64,000 nucleotides of DNA from Saccopteryx bilineata (GCF_036850765.1 NC_089498.1:48907795-48971794), one strand, 5' to 3'. Positions 1 through 12,640 are shown, numbered from the stretch's first letter. Numbers and translations are program-made. The notes: generated from the sequence alone by a model not told the origin.

Positions 1-116
1 TTCCTGTCAAAAGTTAGGTATTAGTAAAGTTTTTGGGGTAAGGCATCAGTGCCCTTAATACTCCTGTTGTTCAAGGGTCAACTGAATGTGAAGGTACTGA
101 TGTCAATCATCTAGGG

Positions 117-528
117 CAGCAATTTTCAACTGGTGTGTCGCAAGAATTTTTAAAACATGAAATACTTGACTATTTAGTCAGGACACCAACCTCTTTTCCT
201 TTAGATTATCCAATAAAAAAATGATAAACAGCCAACACAACAAGAGCCTTCTGGTATGAATGTCGTATCCTGATTATATATAGGTCTTATCACATTGCAT
301 CTGATTGGTTAGTTCTTGTACCAGAAATTCTTGTATACAAGTGTAGGCACCTGATTTTTTTAGAAAAGTCAATTTGGACCAAAAAGGGTAGATAATTACT
401 ATTAACATTTTTGTAAATCAATCAAAATTATACCTATTTTTTGTCATATCAGCAGAACACATCTATTTTTAGTGTTGTTAGAAATTTGTTTATGTGTGCC
501 ATGAGATGAAAAAGGTTGAAAATCACTC
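117..528. mobile_element. hAT-like nonautonomous DNA transposon, diverged
   Basis: Left end cagcaattttcaactggtgtg and right end, reverse-complemented, gtgattttcaacc...catggcacac form imperfect terminal inverted repeats. About 410 bp, no transposase frame. The target duplication is no longer clear, so it is old. Confidence 0.6.
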
Positions 529-649
529 TCATCTCTTGTGTAGAGATTTGATTGATTGTAACTAAATTGACAAGATAAAGCCATCCTGAGTCCAGAAAGA
601 TTTTGGAACTAGCAGGGTGACAGAGGAAAGTGACCCACATGCTACTGTA

Positions 650-893
650 TTACCTCATGTATAAGATGCATTTTTTTTTCCCGGAAAAATTTGAGGTCTA
701 AAAACTGGGTGCATCTTATACAGTGGTTGTAGATTTTTTTATTTGCTTTTCCCACTTGAGGGGTTGTATGGATTTATGATGAATAAAACTTGAGTTTAAT
801 AACTTTATGTAATACTTTTTTTTTTTTTTTCAAATTTCGGGCCCCCAACTTAAGGTGTGTCTTATACATGGGAGCGTCTTATACATGGGGAAA
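650..893. mobile_element. Mariner-like MITE with TA target site
   Basis: Ends ttacctcatgtataagatgc and cttatacatggggaaa are inverted repeats; TA dinucleotides flank both sides (648-649, 894-895). A second member of the family is at 48107-48325. The right end carries a partly doubled end motif (cttatacatggg twice). Confidence 0.7.
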
Positions 894-895
894 TA

Positions 896-3278
896 TGATA
901 AGTGATTCAACTTGCTGCCAGTAATGTGGGATCTGACCCTAAAACCATTTAGCTACTGCCTTAAACAAGGTAGAAATAGAGATCTGAGGAGAATGAAGGT
1001 AATTTAGCTCTTATCCCCACCTGAAATATTAGATAATGGAGTTGTATGTGCCTCAATTTTCTGCTTCACTCTGCATGCTTGTGGCTCAAGCAGTAACTAA
1101 ATCTCTTTCATCTTTCAACATGGAGAAAGGTTAAGTTGCTACCCAGCATGATACAGAAATTTCAGTTCTATTAGTTTGGACTTATTCTCAAATCCTTTCA
1201 AAAATAGAGATTATTCCTATTTGTCTAAAACCTAAAATCTGTTCCACTTGTGTGAGAAATTTTATGCCATTTAAACAAATACAGAATGAAAAGAAGCACT
1301 CAATGTTGGAATAGGTGGAAAGATCATGTATCAATCAATACTAGTCTCTGATGAAAGACTCAATCATGTTTTGCCATGATGGACAAGTACAATGGTAGCA
1401 GTGTGCGAACTTGCCTGGAAACTCTCATGGTTTATGACTTTAAAAACAACTCCTCCTAACAAAACTTCAATGGACTCTTTGGAAAGTTCTAGAAAGCAGT
1501 GTTATTAATGTTGATTAGTTGCCATGATTTAATGTAAAAATAGTATTAATATAGTTAAACTTCTCAGACTTTTACAGATTTTAGACTAGCTTAAATTTCA
1601 GAAATTCTACACCATTGCTTTCTCATATTCTTTCAACTCTGAGTAAATAATCTGGAGAATTCTTCCAATTCTTTTGTTTGTACAGATACAAAGTCATCTC
1701 AAATAAATGAAGCTATTTTTTTCCCCACAATGGTTTTATAATTCTTATGTTAGTTTGCTATTTTAGTAATTATTTAATATATGAAAATGAATTAACATGA
1801 AATACATTGAAACTTCTTCCTTGGCTCTGTGAAATATAAAATGGTAACTTCTATTCTCTAGAAGCTCCAATATTTTCTGTTTATTTTTTTCATAAAGCTT
1901 GTTGATATTAGAGCTAGAAAGGGTTGTGGGCAAAATGTAGATTAAGATACAACCTTTCAGAAGGCCCATGGTATTTCTGATATCTTTACCCAAGGATTGT
2001 ATCATATCATAGCCTTAGCAAATTGTTTGATGATTGCTGCCTATTTGATTGTCAATATGGCTGATAATAAATGGTTGAACATACATCCTTAAGTATTTCT
2101 GTGAAAATATTTTTCTTCCAGTGTTCTAATTCAAAATACATTTACTATTGTGTCTCATCATTATTTTTGTTTGTTTGCTTCTTTACCCCCAAAGCCAGTC
2201 TTTTATTAGTATATATATATATATACATGACCATTTCAAAAGGGGCATAATTTCTCCTTGAACTCAACTCAAATTTTGAAAGAAAATTAGGTATAACCAA
2301 CAAAATAAAAACTATTAAGAATTTTGGAAAAAGGAATAATCGAAAACTTTCCACCCTTGATATAAATTTTGTCTTGGAGTAAAAATCTTTGTATGAACGG
2401 TAACACAGGATTTGTTGCTAGCTCAGTAGATAATTTATTTAAATCATTATGCATCTTAAAATTTAAACAGGGCACAATAAAGCTGTAAGTGGTGTGTACG
2501 TGTGTGCGTGTGCACATATGCGTGTATGTAAAATGACTAATTCGCATATTTTGGTTTTAGGAAAGGCACTTTAAATTATATTTAAAATGTTTATTTCTTT
2601 ACTCATAAAACAAAGTTGTCAATATTCATGATATCTATAGGAAACAATGTTGTTTTTGAGATTACCTATTAGAGTAGAGCATGTTCTCTTTAGTGTTGGT
2701 GTCAGTACATCTCCGTTTCAGCTCCACTATACTACACCCATCTTCAAATATAGTACGGCTATGATAAAGAAGTAGAAGAGAGAAATGACAAATAAAAAAT
2801 GCTATCCATCATAAATGAGTGAAATACTGAAGGTTTTTGAAAAGAAGCCATGATAAGCTAATTGAACATTCACCCACCCCAAATCAAAATGTTCAAAAGA
2901 AATATCACTTACTTTTAAAGAGAAATTATTACCAAAAGTGCTGGTTATTGCCTTTGGTGACATCCATTACCCAGAATGGCAGGATCAGGACGCTATCAGT
3001 GGCAAAGGTCAAAGCTTTGTGAGAATGAAGAGGAGGGGCCATACCACCCAATTGGAGGAAATTTATACCATTCATTCCTCCGAGCAGGTTTACCTGCCTA
3101 ACTGATTACTTAATATGTAGAATATATGGATGGTATTTGTTAGAGCTCATTTTGTATTTGAATTCCTGTAGGAGGTATATTCAAATGAAGATTCTTTTTT
3201 TAAAGAACATATGCAAAACACTCAGCCAGAAATTCAAGTTGGATCTAGTTTTAGATAGTCTGATCAATTTGCAATGGT
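896..3278. other. Intergenic, no gene seen
   Basis: A/T-rich single-copy-looking sequence. Contains a short (TA)n run at 2208-2226 and GT-rich text near 2490-2530. Short frames here lack any recognisable domain. Confidence 0.6.
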
Positions 3279-3627
3279 GCCCGGGCTGGTTGGCTCAGCG
3301 GTAAAGCATCAGTCCAGCGTGTGGAAGTCCTGGGTTTGATTCCTGGTCAGGACACATAGGAGAAGCACCCATCTGTTTCTCCAACCTTCCCCCTATCCTT
3401 CCTCTCTGTCTCTCTCTTCCCCTCCTGCAGCCAAGGCTCCAATGAAGCAAAGTTGGACCCCGTGCTGAGGACGGCTCCATGGCCTCCACCTCAGGTGCTA
3501 GAATGGCTCTGGCCACAATGGAACAACGCCCCAGATGGGCAGAGTATCACCCCCTTGTGGGTATGTCAGGTGGATCCCAGTCAGGTGCATTCAGGAGTCT
3601 GATTTTGGAAAAAATACCAAAAAAAAA
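3279..3627 (+). mobile_element. tRNA-derived bat SINE, type A
   Basis: Head cccgggctggttggctcagcg, B box ggtttgattcc, CT-rich middle, A tail. Short imperfect duplication around ttgcaa on both sides. Confidence 0.85.
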
Positions 3628-4343
3628 TTGCAAAGATAAATAAATAGTAATTGGAACCCGTAAAGAGGTAACAATGGCTCTTATGCTGCTGTTTCATCCA
3701 GAGTTTATTTCCTATTTTGTTAACTCACTTTCAAATCTCTCTACCACTCCTGAAAATGGGTAGATGGCTTTTAATATCACAGTATTTTGATTTCATCTGT
3801 CTTCTAACCACTAACTATTTGCATCAAAACTATTTGCTTAGTGAAGGAATGAATGAATGAATACTGCTTAATTCCTAGGAAATACTAATTATGCTATCCT
3901 ACGAGCTTGGGTATAAATTCTAATGAATCTCTGCTCTTATATATATTTCAAAGAAAATTATTTCTTAACATTTTTATATAGTAAATAATATCAATAGAAT
4001 AAAGTAAATTTATAAGAAAAATTAACCTTGTTCTGTTTTGTATTAAATTATAATAGGTCTACAATTATTTATACATTGCATTGTACAGTAATACAATAAA
4101 AAATTACTACTCAATGATTGTTTTTCTGCTATTCAGCCCTCTAATTATCTTCAAACTTGATAACTAGGGCACAATCTGATCTTTCACACACTCTATATTC
4201 TATTTCTCCATACATGAAAAAATTATAAATGAAGAATTATTCAAGTTTTTCTACAAATAACCAGATTTTGGGGGCAACAATAACCTTAATCTTGATTTTC
4301 TATGCCAGAGCTGTGTGATAAAAATGTAATGTGAACCACATAT
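3628..4343. other. Intergenic, no gene seen
   Basis: A/T-rich sequence with a small (GAAT)n run near 3846-3862. Nothing further recognised. Confidence 0.5.
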
Positions 4344-4359
4344 ATAATAAGATTTTCTT

Positions 4360-4692
4360 TCTTTCTTTCTTTTTTTCCAGAGACAGAGAGAGAGTCAGAG
4401 AGAGGGACAGATAGGGACAGACAGGAACGGAGAGAAATGAGAAGCATCAATCATCAGTTTTTCGTTGTGACACCTTAGTTGCTCATTGATGGTTTTCTCA
4501 TATGTGCCTTGACCATAGGCCTTCAGCAGACCGAGTAACCCCTTGCTCGAGCCAGCAACCTTAGGTCCAAGCTGGTGAGCTTTGCTCAAACCAGATGAGC
4601 CCTTGCTCAAGCTGGCGATCTCGGAGTCTCAAACCTGGGTCTTCAGCATCCCAGTGAGACGCTCTATCCACTGCACCACCGCCTGGTCAGGC
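4360..4692 (-). mobile_element. tRNA-derived bat SINE, long type (B), reverse
   Basis: Read on the minus strand it starts gcctgaccaggcggtggtgcag and ends in a CT-rich stretch and A tail. Flanked by a near-perfect 16-bp duplication, ataata(a/g)gattttctt (4344-4359 and 4693-4708). Confidence 0.92.
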
Positions 4693-4708
4693 ATAATAGG
4701 ATTTTCTT

Positions 4709-5224
4709 ATAACCACATTTGTTAAAGTATAAACAGGTAAAACAAATCTTTATATGTATTATATTTTATTTAAACCAATAAATCCAAAATATTATTATTG
4801 TAATATAATTAATCAATATCATTGAGAGACTTTCAATTCTTTAAATTTGTTTTTTGCACTGTCTTTGAAATATGATGATTATGTTACAGCATAACTACAT
4901 TAATATTAATCATATTATAATATATTTGGTAGCCACATCTGACTAGTGGTTGTATTATCAGTCTGGAGCTTGTTTTCTCTCAAAATGTTCTTCAACCAGA
5001 TTCTTTAATTTTTCATATTTAACCTGAATTGAGTATCTATTAGGAAACTTCCTACTATCTGAATCATCAAACATACCTTCTCAGGTGCTTGGCCTCTGCT
5101 CCTCATCTGAGCTTTGAATACTGTTGTCTAGCAAAAAAAGACATGCACACAAATATTTGGCTACAATCTTACAATCTTTTATCAAAAGCATAATATCCAG
5201 ATATATGGAAAAAGATTTATATAG
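4709..5224. other. Intergenic, no gene seen
   Basis: A/T-rich sequence without recognised repeat or coding signal. Confidence 0.5.
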
Positions 5225-6350
5225 GCGAATGGGGATCCTCAAACCCCTCAGCGAGATCTTCTGAGCATGGCTTTTAAGATACTTAGAGGCAGAAAAAGCC
5301 CAATAGAGATCAGGGGAACTACCAGCTTTTAGGATACACCCTTAAAGGCTCCAATGCCCCAAAGGGGTCTCATAGGATGCCATCTGGGTCCTGCTTCAAT
5401 ACTGGAAAGGAAGGTCATTGAGCTAAAGCCTGCCAGACTTACACGCCTCTGCTGTGAGGAAACAGGGACACTGGAAGGCAGGCTTCCCCCTTGCTCCTCT
5501 AAGGGAGGGTTTAGTCTCTTCCAGCCCTGCTCCAGCCACCTATGACCTAACCTTGCCCAGAAAGCTGGGGTTTGCCACTGAAGGCTGAAGGTGCCCAGGG
5601 CCGTCAGCCCCATCTATGACACTGTGGACGAGCCTAGGGTATTTCTTCCAAGAAGCAGGTAAACTGATCTCATTTGCACAAGGGCCACTTAACTATGTTT
5701 TGCCTGAATAGTCAGTTTTTTTATTCTTCCCTCAAAGATCTCTGTTGTGGGTGTTGATAGTCCTATTTTCTGCTGCTTTGCTTAGTATATAGTGCTTCCT
5801 TTATCCCTCCTACCTCAATGCCCCACTCATATTTCAGGCTGGGACCTACTCCTAATGTAGAGCTCTCCTTCCCCCTTTTGCCAACTTGGATTATGAATTT
5901 ACCTTTGCCACCCAGCTTAGTGTATCCCAAGGTTCTCTTTACCATGCCACAGTCACAGAGCTTCAGGGAAAAGCAACCTGGTCTCAACTCTCCAGGCAGA
6001 GGAGAACAGAAGCTCCATATCCATGCATGCTGCAAATGGCTTTTCCAGTCTACCTGAATTATTACCAGCTAGAAGCAGCTATCATTGGGACTTGGACATG
6101 AGCTGCAAAGTATAGAATGGTGACAACAATTCCAGTGCCATGCGGACTTTTCCTGTGTGGACTTTTCCTGGACTCCTGCTCCTTGTGACAGCTCCTAACA
6201 GACTGAACTGTGGTTGGGTTGCATTTATCAGGGATTTGGCATGGTGATGGGGCCAACTTGGACTTGGTGAACATGTTAAGGACACTACTCTTTTATGGAT
6301 TCTTGCTGTATTGGCCAAGAGTTTGTTTAAAGGCTTTTAATCAGTGTAAA
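5225..6350 (+). other. Unassigned GC-richer segment, possibly retro-derived, ending in oligo(A)
   Basis: Compositionally distinct from its flanks and free of the local SINEs. It holds several open frames of 60-110 codons on both strands, none with a recognised domain. An 18-bp near-tandem duplication built on gacttttcctg sits at 6147-6173. The segment ends in ten A residues at about 6348-6357, where L1 3' sequence begins. It could be an old LTR-element piece or a reverse-transcribed RNA joined to L1; I cannot decide. Confidence 0.35.
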
Positions 6351-6352
6351 AA

Positions 6353-6774
6353 AAAAATAGAAGACTGGATAAAGAAGATGGGGCACATATACACCATGAT
6401 ATACTATTCAGCTAGAAGAAATGATGACATCGAATCACTTACAGCAGAATGGTGGAATCTTGATAACATTATGCGGAGTGAAATAAGCGAATTAGAAAAA
6501 AACAAGAACTGCAGGATTCCATACATTGGTGGGACATAAAAGCGAGACTAAGAGACATGGACAGGAGTGTGGTGGTTACGGGGGATGGGGCGAGGGAAGG
6601 AGGGAGAGGGGGAAGGGGACAAAAAAAACTGGATAGAGGTGACGGAGAACGATCTCTCTTTTGGTGATGGATATGTAGCAGAACTGAATGACAAGAAAAC
6701 CTGGAAATGTTTTCTTTGAATATATGTACCCTGATTTATTGATGTCACCCCATTAAAATAAAAATTTATTTATA

Positions 6775-6780
<6 letters not shown>
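6353..6780 (+). mobile_element. 5'-truncated L1 3' end
   Basis: Encodes the last ~60 codons of ORF2 (actggataaagaagatgg... through cattggtgggacataa at 6538), then the same 3' UTR as the 15.8-23.7 kb element, ending in A-rich sequence and a (TA)n run (6783-6805). Confidence 0.9.
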
Positions 6781-6806
<26 letters not shown>

Positions 6807-7369
6807 AAGAGTGGGTGGTATAAGCTGAACTGTGCCTTCTGAGACATGAGTAAATATTTGCCCACTGGGAAAAAAGCATAATATCCATCAGTGCTCTCAG
6901 GGTCAGCAAATCCAGAAGGACAGCTTGTTATCCTGACCCTCATCCAACAACAAATGCCACACTATTATTTTAAAGTTTTTATTAATTATTGTAAATTTTC
7001 AGAAAGAGAAAAATGTCACCAAAGTGATTATATTGTGCTAGCATTTAAAGGCATTTATAAGTTTGACAGCTTCTTAGGTCTAAATCTTCTGAGTTTTGAT
7101 TGAATAAGCAACAGCCGTTATGTATGTATATAATTAACACAGCAACTTTCTTGAGAGGTTTTGCTTTGAGACCATGGTATCAGTACAAATTCATCACTGG
7201 TCCTTAAGAGGACTGAGTCCTTGATGTAGAACTGAGGAAATACTTGTTCATAACTAGCTATGTGGTTCCAAATAGACTGAACTGCCTTAATCTCTAGCCG
7301 AACCACAACAACATTCTTACCTAGACTCCCAGCACCATCTAATTCACTTCATAGTGAAAATATTGTTTT

Positions 7370-7850
7370 AAATCACACATCTGACCTGATTCTGTTTTAA
7401 GTACTCTCAAGATTAAAACCCTTTAATTGCTTGGCATTCAAGATTTTGTGCGTGGTTTAGGAAGGCCTACAACCAACTCTGCCTACCTCTCCAAGCTCAT
7501 CACGCTCTAGCTCCCTATGCTCTAGCTCCCTGTGCTTCTTTCTCCTCCAGAAGCCTAGCTCCTTGCCACCTGAGCTATTCCCTGGCCTGTAATATCAGGC
7601 AGATTTCACAGATCTCAGCCAATATATAATATTATTTCCTCAAAGAATACATCCTTGTCCAACTCAATGACGGTGCATTTCATCTTGGTAAATTCAGCAC
7701 AAGTATAATTAAAGGTTTAATTATGTGAGTAAGCAGCTGTAGAGCGTCTGCCTTCTTCACTGGTCTGTAAGTTGCACTTGGGCAGAAACAGTGTCTGCCT
7801 CATTACTCTTTGTGTTCCCAATGCCTAGCTCATTCATCATAGAGATGATG
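7370..7850 (+). repeat. LINE2 3' end relic
   Basis: Text such as aaccctttaattgcttggcattcaag and gtctgcctcattactctttgtgttcccaatgcctagc fits the 3' end of L2, the ancient mammalian LINE. Heavily diverged. Confidence 0.65.
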
Positions 7851-7859
7851 TTAGAACAT

Positions 7860-8050
7860 AAGGAGTTTGGAATCTAAAATCAAGATTCCAGAGTTTAGAG
7901 AATTAAGATTTTGAGTTAAGTTATCCAGTATTTCCAAACTTTAGTTCCTTAGTCTCTAAATAAAGGATACAAGCAGTACCAGTTCAGAAAGCTATTGTGA
8001 AGCTTTAATGTCAAGTGTTGACAGTTAATTTCTTATGGAAAAGGCTCAGT
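7860..8050 (+). repeat. MIR relic
   Basis: Diverged MIR core (ccaaactttagttccttagtctctaaataaagg...gctattgtgaagctttaatg). Confidence 0.5.
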
Positions 8051-8112
8051 GCACTTGAATGATTGTGTAGGTAATGATTTCTGAAATCACATGCTTCCTC
8101 TTTGTTTTTTTT

Positions 8113-8160
8113 TAAAGATTTTTAAAAAGTGTTTATTTTATTGATGAGAGAGAGAGAGGG

Positions 8161-8193
<33 letters not shown>

Positions 8194-8303
8194 GAGAGAC
8201 AAGAACATCGAACCACTCCCGTATGTGCCCTGACCGGAAACCCAACTGGCGACCTCTGCACTCTGGGACGATGCTCCAACCAACCGAGCTATCTGGCCAG
8301 GGC
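8113..8303 (-). mobile_element. Short tRNA SINE (VES-like, type D), reverse
   Basis: On the minus strand: gccctggccagatagctcggttggtt head, B box, short body, (CT)n and A-rich tail. Imperfect flanking duplication around ctttgttttttt. Confidence 0.85.
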
Positions 8304-9079
8304 GCTTTGTGTTTTTTAATCCGTGTACACCAAGCAACATTTTCATATTAGGACTTCCTATGTACTTTATTACAGGGAAAGAATCCATTAGCTTTGCATA
8401 AAAATTAATATAGTTTTTTTTTTTTGGACAGCTATAGTTTTTAATGTAAATTATAAACATGTTTTCTGTTTGTGCTTTGTAGCTTCTTGTAAGTTTCAGT
8501 TATGTGACTCAGCATGTGTAAGTGCAATCATTTCTGGGAAAATGACAAGATCATAAATCAGGATATGCCAGTCTGATATGCCAGAGTCCCCATAGAGGTG
8601 CCTCCCTGGGAAGCCTTTGGTGCCCTGCCAGCTAACCTTCCCCTGCCAAGGCACAGATTTCATTCAGTTGCCTCCCCTTCACATCTATAGCTCATTATTT
8701 ATTCCAAGAAATTCTTGAGAAATGAGTCTTAGCCCAATATATATTAATTACATCTTAAAAGTACCCCAATTTCCACAGGACCCAATCAAGTGTTTAGAGG
8801 ACAGAGGGGGACACTTTCAGCCATTTAACAACTATTTATTAATCACTGGCTGTGCCTGGGTAATTGTGGGTGCAATCATAAATGAGACAGGCAGATTTAC
8901 TGCCAGGAGGCAGCTAGTCTCCCTTCCAAGTTCATTTGTAAATCAGATAAAATCCACATTCCCTGGCCCTTTTTCTACCTGTAGACACCCTAAGGCTTCT
9001 CTGACCTTTCATGTACATGACTTTTCCATATCTAGATCACAACCTTGACAACATACGGATGTGCACTTAGGAATTAGAG

Positions 9080-9218
9080 TAACAAGCCAGTTATTTGCTA
9101 TTTGACCTTAGGTACCTTAATTATTTCTGGACCTTCTTCATATGTAAAATGAGTATACTAATATCTAACTCACAAACTATCATGAAGATTAAATGAGATA
9201 ATGTGTGGTTCTTGGCAC
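9080..9218 (+). repeat. MIR
   Basis: tttgaccttaggtaccttaa...tatgtaaaatgagtatac...gaagattaaatgagataatg follows the MIR core. The L1 tail at 9219 follows directly. Confidence 0.7.
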
Positions 9219-9478
9219 TCAAAAGAAAGACAAGAAAAACGAACAAAAAACTCATAGACACAGACAACAGCATGGCATTTACCAGAGGGAAGGGGGACAG
9301 GGGTGGTAGTAAAGGGTAAAAAAGAGTCATATGATTATGGAGGAAGATTGGACTTTGAGTAGTGAGCACACAATGCAATATATATATATATGATGTATCA
9401 CAGAATTGTACACTTGAAACCTATATAATCTTATTAACCAATGTCACCCCAATAAAATTAATTAAAATAAAAAATATT
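9219..9478 (+). mobile_element. L1 3' UTR fragment
   Basis: Ends gtacacttgaaacctatata...ccaatgtcaccccaataaaa then A-rich, a recurrent L1 3' terminus also seen at 47256-47470 and 57740-57860. Confidence 0.75.
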
Positions 9479-9519
9479 AATCCCCCATCTAATACATGCC
9501 CTCAATACCTCTTCTTTCT

Positions 9520-9898
9520 CTTTTTTTTTATATTTTTCTGAAGTGAGAAGTGGGGGGTGGGGGGAGGCAGACAGACAAATTCCTTCATGCGCTTGACTGG
9601 GATCCACCCAGCATGACCACTAGGGGGTGATACTTAGCACATCTGGGGCGTTGCTCTGCTGCAATTGGAGCCATTCTAGTGCCTGAGGCAGAGGCCATGG
9701 AGCCATCCTCAGCGCCCAGGCCAACATTTGCTCCAATGGAGCCTTGGCTGTGGGAGGGGAAGAGAGAGACAGAGAGAAAGGAGAGGGTTAAGGATGGGGA
9801 AGCAGATGGGCGCTTTTCCTGTGTGCCCTGGTCGAGAATCAAACCGAGATTTCCACACGCTGGGCCGACGCTCTACCACTGAGCCAACTAGCCAGGGC
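9520..9898 (-). mobile_element. tRNA-derived bat SINE, type A, reverse
   Basis: Minus-strand head gccctggctagttggctcagtg, full body with the ccctagtggtcatgctgggtg block, A-rich tail at the low end. Probable duplication of cctcttct-type sequence. Confidence 0.88.
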
Positions 9899-10059
9899 CC
9901 CTCTTCTCTTCCTTTTCCCATAGCAGATAGTGCAGCACTGGATAAAACATTAGAGATTATTTAACTGATTGTGTGAAAAATGGAGAATAATTAGCAACTA
10001 TTATTATACTGGCAATATTGTATTGTGAAGAGTAATATAGCATCATGCTTAATCAGCAG

Positions 10060-10530
10060 TGCTGGCTCCAAGAGTGAGACAGCTTGGGTTTATTCTCCTG
10101 CCTCCAAAAATGTGGCTTCACCATTTCAGAAAGTTATTAACTTTTTAAAAATTTTTTTATTTAAACAATTAAATTTAACAAGGTGACACTGCTCAACCAG
10201 AGTACATACATTTAGAGAAAACATCTCCACATCATTTGGACAGTTGATTATGCTGTATACCCATCACCCAAAGTCAAATCATCCTCTATCACCCTATATT
10301 TGTTTCTATTTATGCCCCTCTCCTGCCCCACCCCCTTCCCTCTCTTTCCTTCCCCTCCCCCTGGTAACCACTGCACTCTTATCTGTGTCCATGAGTTATT
10401 AACTTTTTAAACATCCAGTCTTTTTATCTGTAAAATGGGAAACACAAAGTCCGTCTTCAGGATTATTACTAGAATTAAACAAGAAATTATACAGAAGCAT
10501 TTAACATAGTGCTTGGCAAATGTTAAATGT
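10060..10530 (+). repeat. MIR interrupted by an L1 end
   Basis: MIR text 10060-10149 resumes at 10412 (ctttttatctgtaaaatggg... cttggcaaatgtt). The gap is the L1 fragment at 10150-10393 with its duplicated target. Confidence 0.75.
10150..10393 (-). mobile_element. 5'-truncated L1-type 3' end, reverse, in MIR
   Basis: 244 bp flanked by a perfect 18-bp duplication, agttattaactttttaaa (10132-10149 and 10394-10411). The tail (poly-T on plus) is at the low end, so the insert reads on the minus strand. Confidence 0.85.
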
Positions 10531-10569
10531 TAAGTATTTCAAAATAATAGGTAAAGGTGATTTCTTTTC

Positions 10570-10847
10570 TTTTCTCTTTTCTTTTCTTTTAGCAAGAGAG
10601 AGAAAAAGAAAGAGAGAGAGAGAGAGACAGGCAGGGGCAGACAGACAGGAAGGGAGAGAGATGAGAAGCATCAGCTTACAGTTGCAGCACCTTAGTTGTT
10701 CATTGATTACTTTCTCATATGCGCCTTGATGGGGGGCTCCAGCTGAGCCAGTGATCCAATGCTCAAACCAACGACCTCAGGGTTTTAAACACCAGGGTGC
10801 TCAGCATTTTAGGATGACGGTCTATCTACTGTGCCACTGCCTGGGCA
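10570..10847 (-). mobile_element. tRNA-derived bat SINE, type B, reverse
   Basis: Minus-strand head tgcccaggcagtggcacagtag, with CT-rich 3' portion and A-rich tail on the low side. Target duplication resembles gatgatttct(t/a)tt. Confidence 0.85.
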
Positions 10848-11064
10848 GTAGAGATGATTTCTATTAATGTATATAGAGTAAATATATCCAAGTCTAAAGT
10901 GAGCAAGGGAATAAGTCTTATAGTTAAATATGACTTTATATATGTCATTTAATGTCTTGATATACTGTACTTATTTCCTGTGTAAATTAAAGCATTCCAT
11001 TTTTCCATGTAAGATTTTGGTCATGATTAAAAACATTAATCTTAACATAGAACTTTATAAATAA

Positions 11065-11300
11065 TAATAGTTATTAACCCATTTTTATGTAGCTGGCATT
11101 GTGTTAAAATTTTTAGTGCATTATTTCACATCAACCAACATTAGAGGTACTAACATTATCTCCCTTTTATATATAGGAAAAATGTGGATTAGAGTGATTA
11201 ACTTGTATATAGATATAAATATTATAATGCAGCTAGGAACCAAACTGAAACAATTTGGATTTCATAGCCCATGTTTGAGTGCTGTGCGATACAAATGTGT
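11065..11300 (+). repeat. MIR relic
   Basis: ctggcattgtgttaaaattt...gaggtactaacattatctccctttt fits the MIR core. Confidence 0.6.
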
Positions 11301-12329
11301 TTCATAAATGTCTTTGGTCTTTGTGAGAACATATGGGGTAAGTGGCAATGAATGCCCCCATTTTGTGGAAAAGAATATTGTTAGGATTAACAATAAGGAA
11401 GATGGTTAGGGTCACTCAACTAATAATTAGTGGAGCTGGCTCTGGAACTTCCATTGTTTAGCACTAATTTGAGCATTTGTCCCATTGTGATTCCATCTTA
11501 CCTCTCAATCTGTAAGAGGAAAGGTAATTAAACCTGTGAAAACACTTAGCAATGAACATGAACTGCCATAGAAATGAGAACTATTTTTGTTACGTTGACC
11601 TTTATAAATATTGGTAGTACCCATGATATCCTTAAAAGAAAGTGCTAAGAAAGAACTGGTTCATTTTACTAAACCAGTGTATCCGTCTGACACCATATTG
11701 GTGAGCAGAATACAATAGTTGGAACTAACACTAAAAGAACTAGGTCAGTGGAACCTTAAAAATGTGAAAATGTTCAGCTTCAGGTAAGAAATCTCAGGTA
11801 TGAAAATAAAGGAAAGATTGTTTCTTATTGAGGATAGTGTGCTTTCAAAATTTCTGATTCTACTATATATAGAAGGTTGGAGTGTTCTAGTGAGGCTTGG
11901 GTAATTCTCTGATGTTGCAGGGCAAGGCTTCATTAAGAGGAATTATATTGGGAAGGGTCGAAAAGGATGACTCTTAGCTGCTAACTTAAAGTAGTGTAGC
12001 TATGCAAAAGCCATCGCAACACTCCTGTCAACAGATTTGTCAGACAAATACCAACCAAGCTGTCAACCTGGTTTTGACTCAGAACTTGGGTAGCCTGCTT
12101 TACATACTTAAATACACTCCTGTTCTGTCCTGGTATTGCCCACTTCACCCTTACCCCCGTTGTTGGTTTAGTCACTCCCTCTTTGTAGCTCTGGTGACAT
12201 AGATTTTTAGTTATTCTATTTGCTTTAAGTTTGTATGAAATTCTAGTCTTGTCACTGTACAGAGTCCCAACAGTCCCTGAACAGAAGGTGCTTTTTGGAC
12301 TAGACAACCTATCTCAGACTCCCTTTTGG
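11301..12329. other. Intergenic, no gene seen
   Basis: Includes a 108-codon minus-strand frame (12307-11981) without recognisable domain or family resemblance, and A/T-rich filler. Confidence 0.5.
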
Positions 12330-12640
12330 GAAACAAAGCAAAGTTTTAGAACATAAGATTTGAATTTGGAAAACTCTGGGATCAAGACTAATTATTTGCT
12401 CAAAATTTTAAAATATTTAACCTGTTATTTAAATATTTGAGTTAACATTTAAGTTTTCTGAGCTTCAGTGGTCTTCTACAAAATAGGTAAGCATAGTACC
12501 TGTATCACAAAGATATGGACAAGGATGAATGACTTAGGCCATATTAATAAAAGCTTAATCAGTTTATAAGTGCATAACAAGAGCTAAATAATGTTTATTA
12601 TTTTAATTACTATCATCATTAGGTTGAAATTTCCCATCAT
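12330..12640 (+). repeat. MIR relic
   Basis: ctgagcttcagtggtcttctacaaaataggtaag...gtacctgtatcacaaag matches the MIR order of motifs, diverged. Confidence 0.55.

Noticed and set aside
5329..5613. 94-codon minus-strand frame and its plus-strand shadow
   Set aside because: No recognisable protein; part of the unassigned GC-richer segment.
11981..12307. 108-codon minus-strand frame
   Set aside because: No domain, no splice partners, no family resemblance; length is within chance for this window.
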